Of a DNA stretch of 64,000 nucleotides, positions 50,611 through 63,330 are shown piece after piece (position 1 is the first letter of the stretch; every line of letters starts with the position of its first letter). Position numbers and translations under genes: made by a program. Location of the stretch: contig WHVD01000018.1 of assembly GCA_015178975.1 (NCBI GenBank), positions 124,001 to 188,000 of the forward strand, read 5' to 3'. The notes beneath the pieces were generated by a model. It was not told the origin of the DNA. It did not search any database and was given only the letters and a program-made list of their open reading frames with translations. Source of the DNA: Hysterangium stoloniferum (lineage: Eukaryota; Basidiomycota; Agaricomycetes; Hysterangiales; Hysterangiaceae).

Positions 50611-52160
50611 GTTAGTGAGAGAATGGTGAGCTTTGCTGGACTTTTGACGACCTCATTATCATCAACTGTGAACTATTTGTAGTTATGCGATCGATCGATA
50701 CAGTGCAAGTTTTTGCCAAAGGCAGAGTGCCCAAAATAGTTCAGTCAGAATTGAATTTCGTTGCGGAAAGGGCCGCATCATCACACAAGGGAGTCATTAT
50801 CCTGACGACCTTATGCAAGGTGAGACAAACGAGGTCTATCTACTTTTTCAAATGGCGCCTAACGTGAAGGTTATGTGCAAAATCCCTTTATTTATTCCTA
50901 CTCAAGTAGGCATACGAACCATAACGCTAGGCTATGGCATTGGAAACGCAGCAATATAAACCAAACCCAATGGTGCAAAAATCGAGCAAACCCATAAATA
51001 TTCGTACTGACTTGGAATCCGCAGCACTGATATCGGCTGCTCTTGGACACGCCCTGACCACGCCGCATACGCGCAGCATTGCTCAAAGAGCAAGTAATGG
51101 CTAAGTAAAGTGTCTTCACTCTGGTGTTCGCCGGCCTTTGTTAGCCTTAACAATTACATCCACATCCCACACAACGTTCTCTTTCTCTCTATCGAATTCC
51201 GTTAACCGTATCAGGAATCCCCTTTAGCCTAACCTCAACACTCAAGCCTCTAGTGTTTGTGACAGCTGACGGGGTCACTTCCTTGCCATATCGTCCAAGG
51301 AGATCGCGCCGACATTTGTATGTGCACCTGCCTTGAACGACGACGGCGCCTACCCATTTGGAGTGTGTGAATCATCAGGAATGCGGTTTAGCGTTTAGCA
51401 TGCCTGGCAGGATTTGAAAGGGAGAGCAGTGGGTCCTCAAATGGATGACAGTATGGTGTGAGCGGGACGTATTGTTAGGCGAGGGCAAGAAAAATCCTGG
51501 GAGAAACAGCAAAGATTAGTGGTTGGAGAGGGATTAGGTCTGTGCATAGAAGTAGAACTGGCATGAGCAATGAACACGTGAGAGTGTCAGTTGGAGTACA
51601 AATTCGGAGAGGTTTGCGAGGCATGAACACCATGTTCACTCACAAACAGCCGTGAGCCAGGTATCCTGCATATCCTGAAAAAGTCAGGGTCGTGGGCACC
51701 AGACGGAAGCGTGAAGCCCGACATGGTAAGTGAACGGAGTGCTTCTTTGTTTAGCGATGGATGTAGGTTTCGCCTTAGAATGCAATGAATGATGCTATTC
51801 CGGAGGATACAGGGCGGCGTGTTCGGCGTTTTTCAGGATCGACATAAATTGACTGTAAATGTTGGGCAGATAGACCCATAGGAGGACGCGATACACACAC
51901 CTCAATCTACGCCTTCTCATGACCACACACACGGTATGACAATTACTACCCTATCGCGTTTTGAGCTCCACGGAAATCCGTGACGACAAACTTTGTGACT
52001 GTGACCAGCGACACTGCTTGCGTCACCAACAAACGACAGAGATCATAAATCCCAATTTCTCCTCAGAGCCCATGCATTTTTAAAAACCAACTTGAAGACG
52101 TAGCTTGTACTAATACCCACCATTGTCATCACAAGATCATGGTCGAATTCTTCGTAGTAC
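50611..52160. other. Unassigned sequence
   Basis: No confident gene. A minus-strand frame at 51153-50932 ends in a hydrophobic segment (SIFAPLGLVYIAAFP) that could be one exon of a membrane protein, but neighbouring exons are not evident. A plus frame at 50685-50867 has no motif. Confidence 0.35.
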
Positions 52161-52896
52161 GTTGCTATCCACGGCCTGGATGGACACCGGAAAGCGTCTT
52201 TCACCGCAGACAATGGTGATTTTTAGCTTCGCGATCTCTTGCCAGAGCTGTTACCTTCTGCTAGAACTCTGACATACGGATATGATGCGCGTACCATGGC
52301 CCAAATATATCACAGTGACCCTGTATGATATATCTGTGGATCTCGTAGCCAAATTGTCTGCATACAGATTCTCTACTGGAACGAACGTTCGTAGTTGAAA
52401 ACATTTTTTGCTATTATTTTCTGATAAATGTTGTGATCCAGGATCGGCCGCAGATATTTATTGCTCACAGCCTTGATGGAATCATATTGAAAAAATGTAA
52501 GTATATTATCCATACAATGCTCTTAGTCCTGACTAAAATTCATTAGGCCCGTTCCATCATCTCAAAGATCACACCTGTTGCGCTGATAGCAATGATACAG
52601 CATTTGGTCGATCGAAGAGATTTCGAGCTGTTACGTACCTTGTCGGTCGCGACCCGTTATGCCACGCAGGGGATCACTGGGACAGCCACAACGGCGAATG
52701 GTATCCCCATATGAGCGACTTTGGCTCTTCGATCAATTCATCATCACTAGATTTCGTCGTAGAGTTATTCAGGTTTCCTGTGTCTTCATGGCGTCTCGGC
52801 ACTGCTTCAGACACGGAAAATATGATCGTTTTCAGGTCGAAAGATCAAGTTCCCAAGACTGATGTGACGAAGAAAGATGTTTGGCACTGTGTATAA
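52161..52896 (+). pseudogene. Serine esterase / lipase-like (DUF676-type) domain, broken
   Basis: Reads VAIHGLDGHRKASFTADNGD, then TAG where relatives have tryptophan, then LRDLLPELLPSARTLTYGYD. After a gap comes RPQIFIAHSLDGIILKK (about 52445-52497), the nucleophile elbow, with G-H-S-L-G-G degraded to A-H-S-L-D-G. A GT-AG intron of 50 bp (52498-52547) follows. Downstream, weaker words suggest the glycine-threonine-proline-histidine block and the C-terminal helix region, in different frames. In fungi this alpha/beta-hydrolase domain often forms the N-terminal effector of NLR-like or ankyrin/TPR proteins; no NACHT or repeat part is visible here. The nonsense codon and mutated elbow make it a pseudogene. 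Confidence 0.65.
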
Positions 52897-53582
52897 CCAA
52901 TGATGACCTAGAATTGCATGTCAGGAAATGTATAGCACGTATTATGAAAGAACGAACTGAGATGGCAATATTTGATGAAACGCGTGGTGTACGTGCCTGG
53001 CGTCCTTCAGCTAAGTGATGGGAAAAAGCTCAGTGTGAAGAAAAACGCTCAATCGGCGAAGCTCATACTTATCGGGCTCGTTTGAATTGAAAAAATAACG
53101 ATTCTGTACTGAGCGTCATTTTCATCAGGAGGGAAGCTGGGGAAAAATAAAATAATGGGAAGATGGTTTCGGACCGAATTATGCTGTGAATGGGATGAGG
53201 TGATGCTATGGGCGTGGTTCATGTACACAGATTCTGGTGTTCTTTTCTGACTTGGGCAGCTGACTTTGAGAACGGCGAGAGAGTGGATGATGGATCAACT
53301 CTGAAAAGAGACGTACCACGAGTGATTAATGGATGTTGGCGGAAGATAGTCGCTTGCAAGGTGACGGTGCGGCCATCTGGGAGTTGTAGTTTTTGTCCGA
53401 GAAAGAGTGTTATTAGCGGTCAAAGGGGATTGCGTCGTTCACTTGGGTACGTTATACGCGGTAGCAAAACGGAATGGGGGAAGGGAGGAATAGGCACGAT
53501 AACTGAAGGGGCGCGATCCATGTTATATGCATCAAAGGTTGCTAAGTTTCTATGGTCCATTGCGGCGAAAAAGATGGCGCAC
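52897..53582. other. Unassigned sequence with one open frame
   Basis: A plus-strand frame of 129 codons at 53208-53597 has no recognisable motif, and its codons do not resemble the neighbouring genes. I do not call it. Confidence 0.35.
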
Positions 53583-53880
53583 CTAGATGTGGACTAAAGA
53601 GGCTGGAGAATTTCTAATCAGCGAATGTGGGGATAGGGGGGAGAGGGGTATAAAAAAGTCACGAAGGCGCGGAAACTCTGCGAAGGAGCGTGTTTGTAAA
53701 GATTCGCGCAATAAGTTGAAGAGTTCATCGTTCTGGGCGATAGATTTGGGAAGATAATGACGGTAGTTTATGGCAGGGAGGAGTAGGTGGATTAGCGGAT
53801 TAAGGAATTTGAGACAGAAGACTGACAGCCAATTCGACATGGAACTTTTGCAGGCCGACTGGACGGCGACGGGGATTATG
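53583..53880 (-). pseudogene. Inverted copy of the P-loop NTPase N-terminal exon
   Basis: Minus strand, in two frames: VELAVSLLSQI, then a TAA, SANPPTPPCH, then LPKSIAQNDELFNLLRESLQ and RSFAEFPRLRDF. This aligns with plus-strand 54256-54450 (FELPFAVVLLSQIAETANPP, CIVENDALFHLLGECLQKES, FSEIRSLG). The two copies face each other about 400 bp apart. Stops and a frame change make this one a fragment. Confidence 0.65.
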
Positions 53881-54063
53881 ACGATAATAGTATTCTTTTA
53901 TTTATTTATTAATATGGATTCACCTCAATTCGTAGTGCTTAAAAGAAGACTATGGTATGTAGGGGTCGATAGGGATGATGCGTACTTATTTTGAAAAAAG
54001 AAACACCGTTTCCTATAGCCCCTATCACGTGACCTCACAGTCCTTTCTGCCCCACACTATTAT

Positions 54064-57000
54064 GTCTAATCGATCGCAGCTCCCTCCGGATACCCAACGG
54101 TCTTCATGCTCGCAGTCTGCTAACGAATCGTCAACCAAGAATCTACTTCGTACGACCACCAGACGCACGTCTCTTGAAGAGAGGAGAAGAGGCAAGATCG
54201 TGCGGTGTTGGAGGACGATACTATTGCTTTGAATCTCCAAGGCATCCAGTCTGGTGTGATCAATTTTGAGTTACCATTCGCTGTTGTCCTTCTCTCTCAA
54301 ATTGCTGAAACGGCCAATCCACCTCTCCTGCCTGGCCTAAAAAACATTGACTATGTTCACAAGTGTATCGTGGAGAACGATGCGCTCTTCCACTTATTGG
54401 GCGAATGTTTACAAAAAGAATCGTTTTCAGAGATTCGGAGCCTTGGTAAGCTTCTAGTATTATTACCCTCGCGCCATTTGTCCTCATCGTCCTTGCACTC
54501 TGTCATTAGAGATCCTTCAACCTGTGAGTGGCCCGCATCTGCGCTACCACAAGCTTTTGACGCTATCAGAAATCCTTCAAACCCCCCCGCACTCTAGAAA
54601 GAATACAAAATTCTGTGGTGAGGCTGCAAGGTTCGTCTTATTGGCTGGCACTTGGATCCATGCACATTACTGACGGCGATAAGAACATTAGGTGTCTCAC
54701 GAACCTCTATCGGTCAACAGTTTGTAGAAGCGAAATATGTCTCACGTTCTCTGGAAGCTTTCAAGTTTTACATGAACCAGTGCTTCCAGCGGTTTTTAAG
54801 TGCTCGTGAAGATAACAAGCCGTATTACGGGCTACATCTGTCGATTGTTCAGAGCTCGGGTACGGGAAAATCACGTCTGATTTCAGAGGTACTCTTTATA
54901 CTATTGAATAGGGTTATAATGTGATTTTACGTGGTGTCTAGCTCGGCAGAAACGATGTATTTGTGGTACATATGACTTTGCGGGATAGGACTGATAAAGG
55001 ATTTCCGCCTCGGGACGACATTCCTGCTAATTTGTTAGCTGATAAGAAGGCGAACAACTCGAGGGAGTATGAGAGTCGTTGCAGCGCATTTTTCGTGTCG
55101 GTTTTTAAAACATTGGAGAGTACAATCCAAGAGATTTGCACGACAAAACGTGATGGTCGGGGTCAGATCACCTTCTCACAATGCGTGGAGGGATGGCAGC
55201 ATGAGTTCGGTTTATTTATGTTAAGGTGAGGGGAATTTTTCGCAAAGGTGCAGAATACGTTTGATGATGTACGTTCAATGTCAGCGAAGTTCAGTCACTG
55301 GTTCTGAAACTTGGAACATATAGATATACAATACATTGGAGATGAGGAATATTCCCTTGTCAGATAACTCAAGAGCGTGGCGCCTGGTTCAGGTTGTAGG
55401 CCAGCCAAGGACGCTGGATTGGCGTTTTCGGGAAAAGAAGTGATGACGGACGCTTACAAGTCGCTTGTTCATGTCATCAAGGGTTTGCTTCCTAAGGTTA
55501 TTGCCGGTGGAACGGACCCTGAGATGAAAGTTATGTTGGGTTTTGATGAGGCTTCTATTCTTGGTGACGAGCAAGGGTGGCCTGAAAAATTTATCCCAGC
55601 GGACATAATTGTCGTGCGATCAGCATATATTCTAACGGGGATAGATACCCAATTTGGGCGATTTTCGCTTCAACTGATTCGCGAATCGCGAATTTCGGGG
55701 CTCCAAGGAAAATTGGTATATGTCAGAATGATTTCTATTTGGTTTGAGATATAGATAGACTAAGAGATATATGCTGACATTCGCAGATCCGTCTTTGCGG
55801 GTCCCAGTTGGAGGCAAGCTCTTATTTAGGCCGTTTACTGAATTGAGTTTTGATCAATCAGCACCCAAGTTCAGTCTAGACTCTGGAAACTGGCCTGTGT
55901 TGAATGATGCTAATCACATATGTGGGTTTGGACGTCCTTTGTGAGTGGGACAACACTACGGTGGGATTTATTTGACGTCTATATGCAGATGGTCTACGAT
56001 GAATGCGTGCACTTCGATTTCGGAGCTTGTAGCAGTAGCTAAGTGGAAGCTGATGCTGGCGCATGGTTATGATAACACACGGGCGGCATGTTCGCTTGCA
56101 CTGGTTTTCCAACGACTCGCCTTGGACGTAGTGTTTGGGCACCTCCAGACGGTCAAGTACTTGGAGACGTCGGTGGCCAGTCACATGCGGATCTGCATCT
56201 CCGTGACAGAGGACCGTTCTTGGAAAGAAACATGCTATCCTTCAGAGCCGCTTCTTTCACATGTGACGGCGGATGTGATGTGGGAATGGGACCATGTTCT
56301 TCCAGATGTATTATTTCATCTTAAAAACCACATTGAGAGTGGGATGATCGATGTAGGTAAGAATGGAGAACTTGTATGCCGACTACTGTTGCTCTTCGCC
56401 AAGGACCATTGTCTCAGTCGATCCTCGACTGGGATCTTTTTCATGGATACGCCAGAAGTGGAAAACGGACATTTACGCTACTGCTCAGCTATACCTGTTA
56501 ATGAGTGGCTAACAAGGCTGTTTGGGAAAAAGGCGTGGGCGACAGACATGGAGCAAAATGTGCGGGCACGACAAACATTCAATGATTACGAGGTAAACTT
56601 TTTACATTGGGTAAGTATGAAGGAGAACATTGCGCCATTCGATGGTGGTGTTACGTGAGTTAGTTGGCAGCTTGAAGGGTTGTTGAGGACTGAGTAATAT
56701 TATTTCTGGCCTGCAGGGCGGATGAATTCGCCAAGCGTTTGTACTTCCGCACAAGTGCTGTGCAATGTGCCGATCGACAACCTCTTATCGATCAACTCAT
56801 AATTATTCGCAAGAAGGGGACGAATGATTTTTCGCATGTCTGCATTTCTGACAAAGATGGAGGGACGCAGGACCAAGCAGATGTTTCGTATATTCAAAGG
56901 ACCGGGATTGACCTTGAAAATGGGCTTCCATGGATTGCGATTTGTATGGATGTCGGGGTGAAAAAAACTGGCTTCTCTTCCACGTTTTTTGACAGTGATA

Positions 57001-57212
57001 GTACTCAGCAACATAATGCTCCTTGCTTGCGGATTTGGGCGGGATCGATGGATCGAGGAACTTATCCTTTCTTGAATCAAGGATTAGAAAGTGCGATGAA
57101 ATGGGTATTACACCGGTCTATACTACCTCCAGAAGCAGAATGTGCTTCCGCGTTGGATGGTTTGCGCTCAGAAGTTCTATTTGGACAGACCTCCGGGGAG
57201 CAGTGGAGATAG
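54064..57212 (+). pseudogene. P-loop NTPase of an agaricomycete-expanded family, multi-exon
   Basis: Blocks: basic S/T-rich start (54064), ELPFAVVLLSQIAETANPPL, then QQFVEAKYVSRSLEAFKFYM and GLHLSIVQSSGTGKSRLISE with the Walker A loop (about 54850). Intron 54889-54941. LGRNDVFVVHMTLRDRTDKG, FPPRDDIPANLLADKK. KVMLGFDEAS, a Walker B-like strand (55527). FASTDSRIANFGAPRK and DPSLRVPVGGKLLFRPFTEL. ICGFGRPL, intron 55941-55988, WSTM; ASHMRICISVTEDR, SEPLLSHVTADVMW, GELVCRLLLLFAKDHC. Intron 56655-56716; KRLYFRTSAVQCADRQPLID. Stop 57210. A TGA in frame at 55227-55229 and frame changes near 54190 and 55640 suggest recent inactivation or unrecognised introns. The family is familiar to me from agaricomycete genomes and has no assigned role that I know; crinkler-type proteins have a similar P-loop plan. 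Confidence 0.6.
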
Positions 57213-57539
57213 TGGGACGTTACGGCTATTTGGATCATGTAAGGGACACGCTGTAGAAGACAAAGGAATTCTGTCAACTTTGTGTGGGTGATATGTTGAG
57301 AACCATTACTCCAATCGGTTGGATATTTTGGATAGCTACTCTATTGAATGTACTATAGGTTATGGAGCTATAAAGATGTGAAAATATTCTTGAAAAGAAA
57401 ACGGAATGTGGAAAAGTTCCTGTGCAAAACTCTACAATAAATAAATAAAAATTCTTGAACTCAGCAGTGGAGCTAGGTAAGCTATCGAGATGGACTACTG
57501 CACGGTAACCAAAGGATCTTCCCTGTTCAAACGGCCCCT

Positions 57540-58440
57540 TCGCTATTTAAAACATCGTCTTCGCCATTCAAACCGTTGCGCTCGCCATTCAAACTCCAAC
57601 CTTTGTGGTTGACAGTCTTTGTTAAACTGGAATATTTCCGGTTGACAGATGCTCATCATGATTGTGATCACAGCGATTTTGATTGGCATTGACAACATTA
57701 TTTTCGTCGCTGTTCGAAAACATCTTCGCCGTTCAAAAACCTCTTTGTCGCCGTTCAAAAACTTGACCAAACTTCTTCGTCGCCGTTCAAAAATGTCTTC
57801 GTCATTCAAAAACTTCTTAGTCGCCATTCAAAAACCTCTTCGTCGCCGTTCATAAACGTAATCGCTGTTCAAAAACATCTTCGTCGCCGTTTGAAAATGT
57901 CTTCAACCGTTCAAAACCTCTGCGTCACCATGCGAAAACCTCTCCATCGCCATTCAAAAACTTGATCACCATTGAAAAACAACTTCATCGCCGTTCGAAA
58001 GAGTCTCATCGCTGTTCGAAAACATCTTCGCCGTTCAAAAACCTCTTTGTCGCCATTCGAAAACCTCTTTGTCGCCGTTCAAAAACTTGATCGCCGTTGA
58101 AAAACTTCTTCGTCGCCATTCAAAAACCTCTTCGTCGCCGTTCATAAACGTGATCACTGTTCAAAAATCCCTTCGTCGCTGTTTGAAAATGTCTTCGCCA
58201 TTCCAAAACGTCTGTTTCGAAAACCTCGTCGTCGCCGTTCATAAACGTGATCGCTGTTCAAAAACATCTTCGTCACCGTTCGAAAATGTCTTCGCCATTC
58301 GAAAACCTCTCGGTCGCCGTTCAAAAACTTGATCACCATTGTCGTCGCCGTTCGAAAATGTCTCATTGCTGTTCGAAAACATCTTCGCCGTTTAAAAACA
58401 TCTGTGTCACCATTCGAAATCCTCTTCATCGCCGTTCAAT
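57540..58440. repeat. Minisatellite, ~22-bp unit with higher-order structure
   Basis: Dozens of variants of TTCGTCGCCGTTCAAAAACC, interrupted by unique sequence at about 57600-57695. A larger unit of ~300 bp is visible: the run starting GCTGTTCGAAAACATCTTCG occurs at about 57709, 58012 and 58370, with similar order of variants in between. Because the unit lacks stops, frames stay open on both strands (FKRRRCFRTATK-type products); these are not genes. Confidence 0.85.
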
Positions 58441-59457
58441 CGCCAACCATGCCCAACCTACCCTTCATTCGGCGCTTGTATGTTTTTTTCCTTATATTTT
58501 TGCCCCCATTGCAATTCTGATCTCGGCTCTAGCTCACTGTCCATCCAGGCCATACCCTATTTCCCAGGTCTCTCGTCGCTTTCTGCCATCATCGCAATTC
58601 TACTCGCCTGTGCAGGAGTAATCGCAATTTTGGCTAGAGCTCCGTTTCACAGCTGGACCACTACTTTCCAAATCTTCACATGGTCTCTTGTACCCACCAC
58701 CTAAACCACCCGACCTTGGACTGCTCGACGAACCAATCGAGGTGGTGCCATCGATCCATCAGATACTAGCCGTGACTGCCACCCACCGTCCCGACGGATC
58801 GCTCTAATACACATTCATCAGTACTTGCCAATTCTCTCAACAACCGTTTTACATACTGCGCATCCACTCGAGATCCTCCCAAAGCTCCTTTCCCCCGAGT
58901 CCCAGTGACCATTTCATACCTCGATTCTTCAGATACCATCCTTTCTCTCCCATTCACATTACCTGTTGAAATCATCGGTTCTACGGTCATTGATCCAAAT
59001 CTACTTCACATTTAATATAAAATCGTTTAATACATATAGAACACCGACCTTGAGATCCCCTGCGAGGCAGGTGAGTCAGTACACATAACTTCACCATCTT
59101 TAAAAGTGCGACACCCGCTGAAACTCTCTTCAATAACATCCCAAAATCTGAAATAACCATAAGTACCTTGACAATCCTCGTGAAGGAACAATCAGATTCC
59201 GTCTCGATCCATTATCTCCCCCACATTCACCCCGCTGGTCTTCCAAATCCCACCCATCACCTATTCTAACAATCTGTCAGAATATAAACTGAAACAACAA
59301 AACAGTTGTCATACTCTACTATTCCTACATCTGCTTCGGGAAGACTAGTAACCGTTAAGTCCCTGTTCGTACAAAGTCAAAGTCTACCCAACAAGTACTC
59401 AGTGTTCACACTTACTGCTTCGACTGCCCTCTGACTAGTTTCCTTGCCGGACAAAGA
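58441..59457. other. Unassigned sequence between minisatellite and helicase
   Basis: A minus-strand frame at 58990-58766 (74 codons) lies downstream of the helicase and might be a distal exon, but I recognise nothing in it. The remainder has no long frame. Confidence 0.35.
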
Positions 59458-62400
59458 TCACAAAATGACGCTAATGAACCGCACATCACTGGTCTCCCAT
59501 CGTTGTATGCTGTTAACGGAGCCCATCAACACGTTCTTTCCTCCCCCCCTTCTCAACACATTGATCCTCCGTATGTCTTCAGCCTCCTTGACAAATCTAA
59601 TACTGGGTTCCTCGGTCACATACAAATATGCAATGTCGGGTGATCCATCTCTGTTAACCGAGCCTATGTTTTGAATTAGAGTCATCGCGTCATACGGTGC
59701 CCCAACATTCATCACCATCTTCAACTCTGCCAGGTTAATCCCAGTACCGCATCCAGTCGTTCCAACCATCACTTTATGCTCACCATTGACCCAATCCTTG
59801 AACACCTTGCATTTTTCCCGAATAGTCAGCTCACTGTGGTAGTGGGGAACTCTGAGTGCCCTTGCAAGAAACTGCACACTTTGCTTTGAGGTCCCAATAA
59901 TGAGGCAACATGTATTGCAAAGATCATTTTCCCTCTCCCAATCAGCAATCTTTTTCAGTGCATGGTCTGTCACTTGCCAATTCTTCCTGAAGTAACACAC
60001 ACACAGATCAATGTGTTTCAACACAGTAGGTGCCTGACTCACATGCCATGACCCAATGTTCATCTCTCATTGTAACAGTGGAATCACATGAGGGGGTAGA
60101 GTTGCTGACAGGATAGCAACCGGAACACCTACACTATAAAGGTCTTGAAGGTATGGTAATCTCTCCCTATAGTTGGCTGCTGCCATGATAAGATGTCCCT
60201 CTTCAATGTAGATATACATCAATCACCCAAGTGCACACATGTGTTTGGCATATACAAGGAATTCCCCAGTAATCACTTCCTCAGCTGAGACAAAAACAAC
60301 TGAAGTGAACAGCCTCAGATTGTCCTTGGACCAAACTGCATAGATCACACCTGCCTCTCAACATCTCTGTTCACATCTGCCAGTAAAACTACCAATGGTA
60401 CAACCACAATCACTGACCTTCCAGACCAGAATGTCTTTGCTGCCAGCATCCAAAGTAATGCCTTGCTACCTCCAGTTGGTTAAACAACAATCAGATTCGA
60501 CCACCAAGCCTCCACTCAATTCAATGCTTCCTCTTGTTCAGCAGACCTAAAACGACTCCATTTGCCTTGTGAGAACAAATCCAGATGTGTTTGCATTTCA
60601 CAGTCCAGATAGATATGTGAGAGGACTATGAATGCTGCACTGTGTCCCTCCTCAGACTCTCAATGATTGCACTGTTGACTTCGCAAACCATCTCACACAT
60701 CACCATTGTGAGCCTTGTCTCAACTCCCTTGAGTTTGTTGCTGAACTTGGGCTTCATATTGTCCAAGCCATCTGAAATAGCTGAGCACAAAATGTCTCCA
60801 GTGTCATCTGCCAAACCAAGTGTTCCATCCCCATCAATTTTTCAAGACTTGACTTCTTTCCTCATCTCCACTGGAATAGAGAGCCCCAAAAAGAGATGCA
60901 CCCTGAGAGTGTACTGTCATCCAAATATCAAAAAATTAGTAGCAACTGTAATAAACAGATACTCACAACAAATACTCTTTCCTTTAGCTCCTGAAAATGA
61001 GGTAACTCCATGGCATAATGATTTCTTGCTATTGCAGATGTATGCCCAGCCTGCATATCATCAATCCTCTCAATCATCAGCTCATCATCACTCTTCAGAT
61101 CACTTTCCTGAAATTGTGCATTGCAATGGTAAAAGAAAAGGCTGCACAATACCTGCCAAGAGCTACTCAATGTCATCACATTCTCGGTCCCCATAGCTTC
61201 TGAAGTATATCATTGAATCAATAGCATGAAGTAGTCTGTCGACCATTTCCCTGTAGGTCCCATCCACAAGTAGCAATGCTAAAGCAATGCAATATCTTCA
61301 CCTAGGAATTGTTCTGTGACCATAATCTGAAGAGGCCACAAGACTAGAAGATACCAAATGAATATCAGCCCAAGTTCCAATAGCATCCAATATGACTTGA
61401 CCTTATCCCATCCTGAGATACCTGCTGTCTTGTCAGCCCATATCGCTGTCATAATCATATAGTCAAAGCCAGGATTGTTCTTGGTGAATTTGGTATGTTG
61501 ATGATTGTAGTAGAAAGCAACTCTTCTCCATGACTAGGCTGCCCATGCATGAAATGAATAATAACTAACAAATCTTTTAAGATCTTTTGACACCTCAGTA
61601 GGAATCCATCACATCCCATCTGATTCCACACCCACTACCTATCCACTGCCTCGCCAAACATTTTTCTGACTTGTGAATTATCACACTTGAGAATAATATC
61701 CATAAACATCTCCTGAGTTATGGTAAAGTTGTTCTTCTCCTCTGTTATGAATGAATAACCCAGGCTAGTGTTAGCTGTATCATCATGAAACATGTCAGGA
61801 AGGGAGGATGGAGATTCACCAGAGGCACCCAATTCCGTGATCTCTCTCTTCAGGGTCTCCATCAATCCTCAAATCATTTCCGTCAGAGTATCCACTGATC
61901 CATGAATATTTCTAAAGATAAACTCATACCTCTCAGGGTCTGTAAATGCAAATGAGGGTATCACTGTAGGATCATATGCAGCTGCTCTGATAATACCCCA
62001 CAATGCATACAGACTCCCTATTACTGATGGGTTCCCTACAAACAATCTCAGCTTGATTGCATCTAGCATCCCATACAGTCCTGTCATAGTATTATCCTCT
62101 CCCCAAATGATGCATTCAAAGCCAATACATCTCACAATGAAATGAATAGCTGTAAAACTTTGTGTGATCACATTTGGCTGCTTAAATAATCCAGTATAAT
62201 CCCAGTTGAAAACAACCAGGAAGGATGCCAGAGGACAGTCAAAATAGGACTGCTTTCCTGCCAGATACTTGCAGAGTAAGAGTGACTTCATCAGTGTATG
62301 AAGCCTTGCTTGTATATCCCTGTCTGCAACATTCCCTTAGTAGTCTCTCAGATCAGCCCAGAAACTCTTGAACATTATCTTTTGCTCTGTCCTCAATGGC

Positions 62401-63258
62401 AACTCAAACATTCCACTATGAGATGAGAGACTGCGATGAATCATGAGCAAAAATGATGCCATGACACTTGCATATTGCTGGTGTGTCTCTTCCATCTACA
62501 TGCCATCAAAGCTTTGGCTAGTAAGTGTACTTGAAATTATATAAAATAAAAATAAATTATTTGAGAAAAATAAAACACATTAACCACTGACATACTTGAA
62601 TAGGAAGCATTGTAATCATCTTCCTTGCATGTCCAAGATAAGAACCTATGGTCACCAGGATCCATAACTCTTCTTCCTTCACTGTCTTCAAATCCCTCAT
62701 AGGCTGGACTTTCTCTGGATCCAAGTCTTGCACAAACTGTAACCACCTGACTTTGTGCAGCCATGATGGAATTGCTCTAGCTGCTGTTGAAAGGGGGATA
62801 GGCTGTAGAGGCTCAGGCTTCAGGCTCTTCTTCCAAAGCTCTAATGTATGTCTCCCATTTGTTTGTCTGTGCCATCTGCAAGTAATGGCCAATAATCTTG
62901 CAAAATTCGAACATAGCCAAATTTGCTGTCCTACTATCCAATCAAATCTGCTATACAGTATGCCCTTGCCCTTGTGCTTAGCTCAGTAATGTGCCTTGAG
63001 TGACTTCCTGTTACTAGCAATGTGTTTAAATATTCTGCACTGGTAGCAATCTGGGATAATATCTATGCCATGATATATTTCTACTGGGTTTTGTGGCTAA
63101 ATGTCTCTTATCTCATCTCCCAATCCAATAAAGTCAAACTCCACAGCCAATTCATCCCCAAAGTTCTTTGGTACACCCTTGATCTTGTGGTGCTTTTCAG
63201 CATGATTGACAGCAATTCTAGGAAATACAGCACAATGACAGCTCCACACACAAGTTCC
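59458..63258 (-). pseudogene. Telomere-linked RecQ-like helicase, decayed
   Basis: Minus-strand blocks in the expected order. N-terminal zinc-finger-like segment: CYQCRIFKHIASNRKSLKAH (about 63050-62970). Then PSWLHKVRWLQFVQDLDPEK, a central part FNWDYTGLFKQPNVITQSF (about 62200), AGHTSAIARNHYAME (about 61040), the Q-motif SAEQEEAL (about 60550), motif I PTGGSKALLW (PTGGGKS in active enzymes), motif II EEGH for D-E-C-H, SATLPPHV, and the C-terminal lobe HYHSELTIREKCKVF, GTTGCGTGINLAELKMVMNV, SVNRDG where RecQ has G-R-A-G-R-D-G. Stops (for example at 60066, 60480 and 60520) and the altered motifs mean no active helicase. Such genes in fungi are typically subtelomeric. Confidence 0.7.
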
Positions 63259-63269
63259 CACAACTATTA

Positions 63270-63301
63270 ATCAAGTTTTTGAATGGCGATGGAGAGGTTT
63301 T
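63270..63301. repeat. Inverted 32-bp copy of minisatellite unit
   Basis: These 32 bases are the exact reverse complement of 57935-57966 (within the minisatellite). The helicase region is thus bracketed by the same repeat in opposite orientation. Confidence 0.85.
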
Positions 63302-63330
63302 CAAATTGTGACAGAATTTTAAATGGTGAG

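Noticed and set aside
53208..53597. 129-codon plus-strand ORF as a gene
   Set aside because: No motif, no intron signals, and its end overlaps the inverted NTPase fragment on the other strand.
57700..58440. CRISPR-like regular short repeats
   Set aside because: Units are contiguous, degenerate and have no unique spacers; the genome is clearly eukaryotic. It is a minisatellite.
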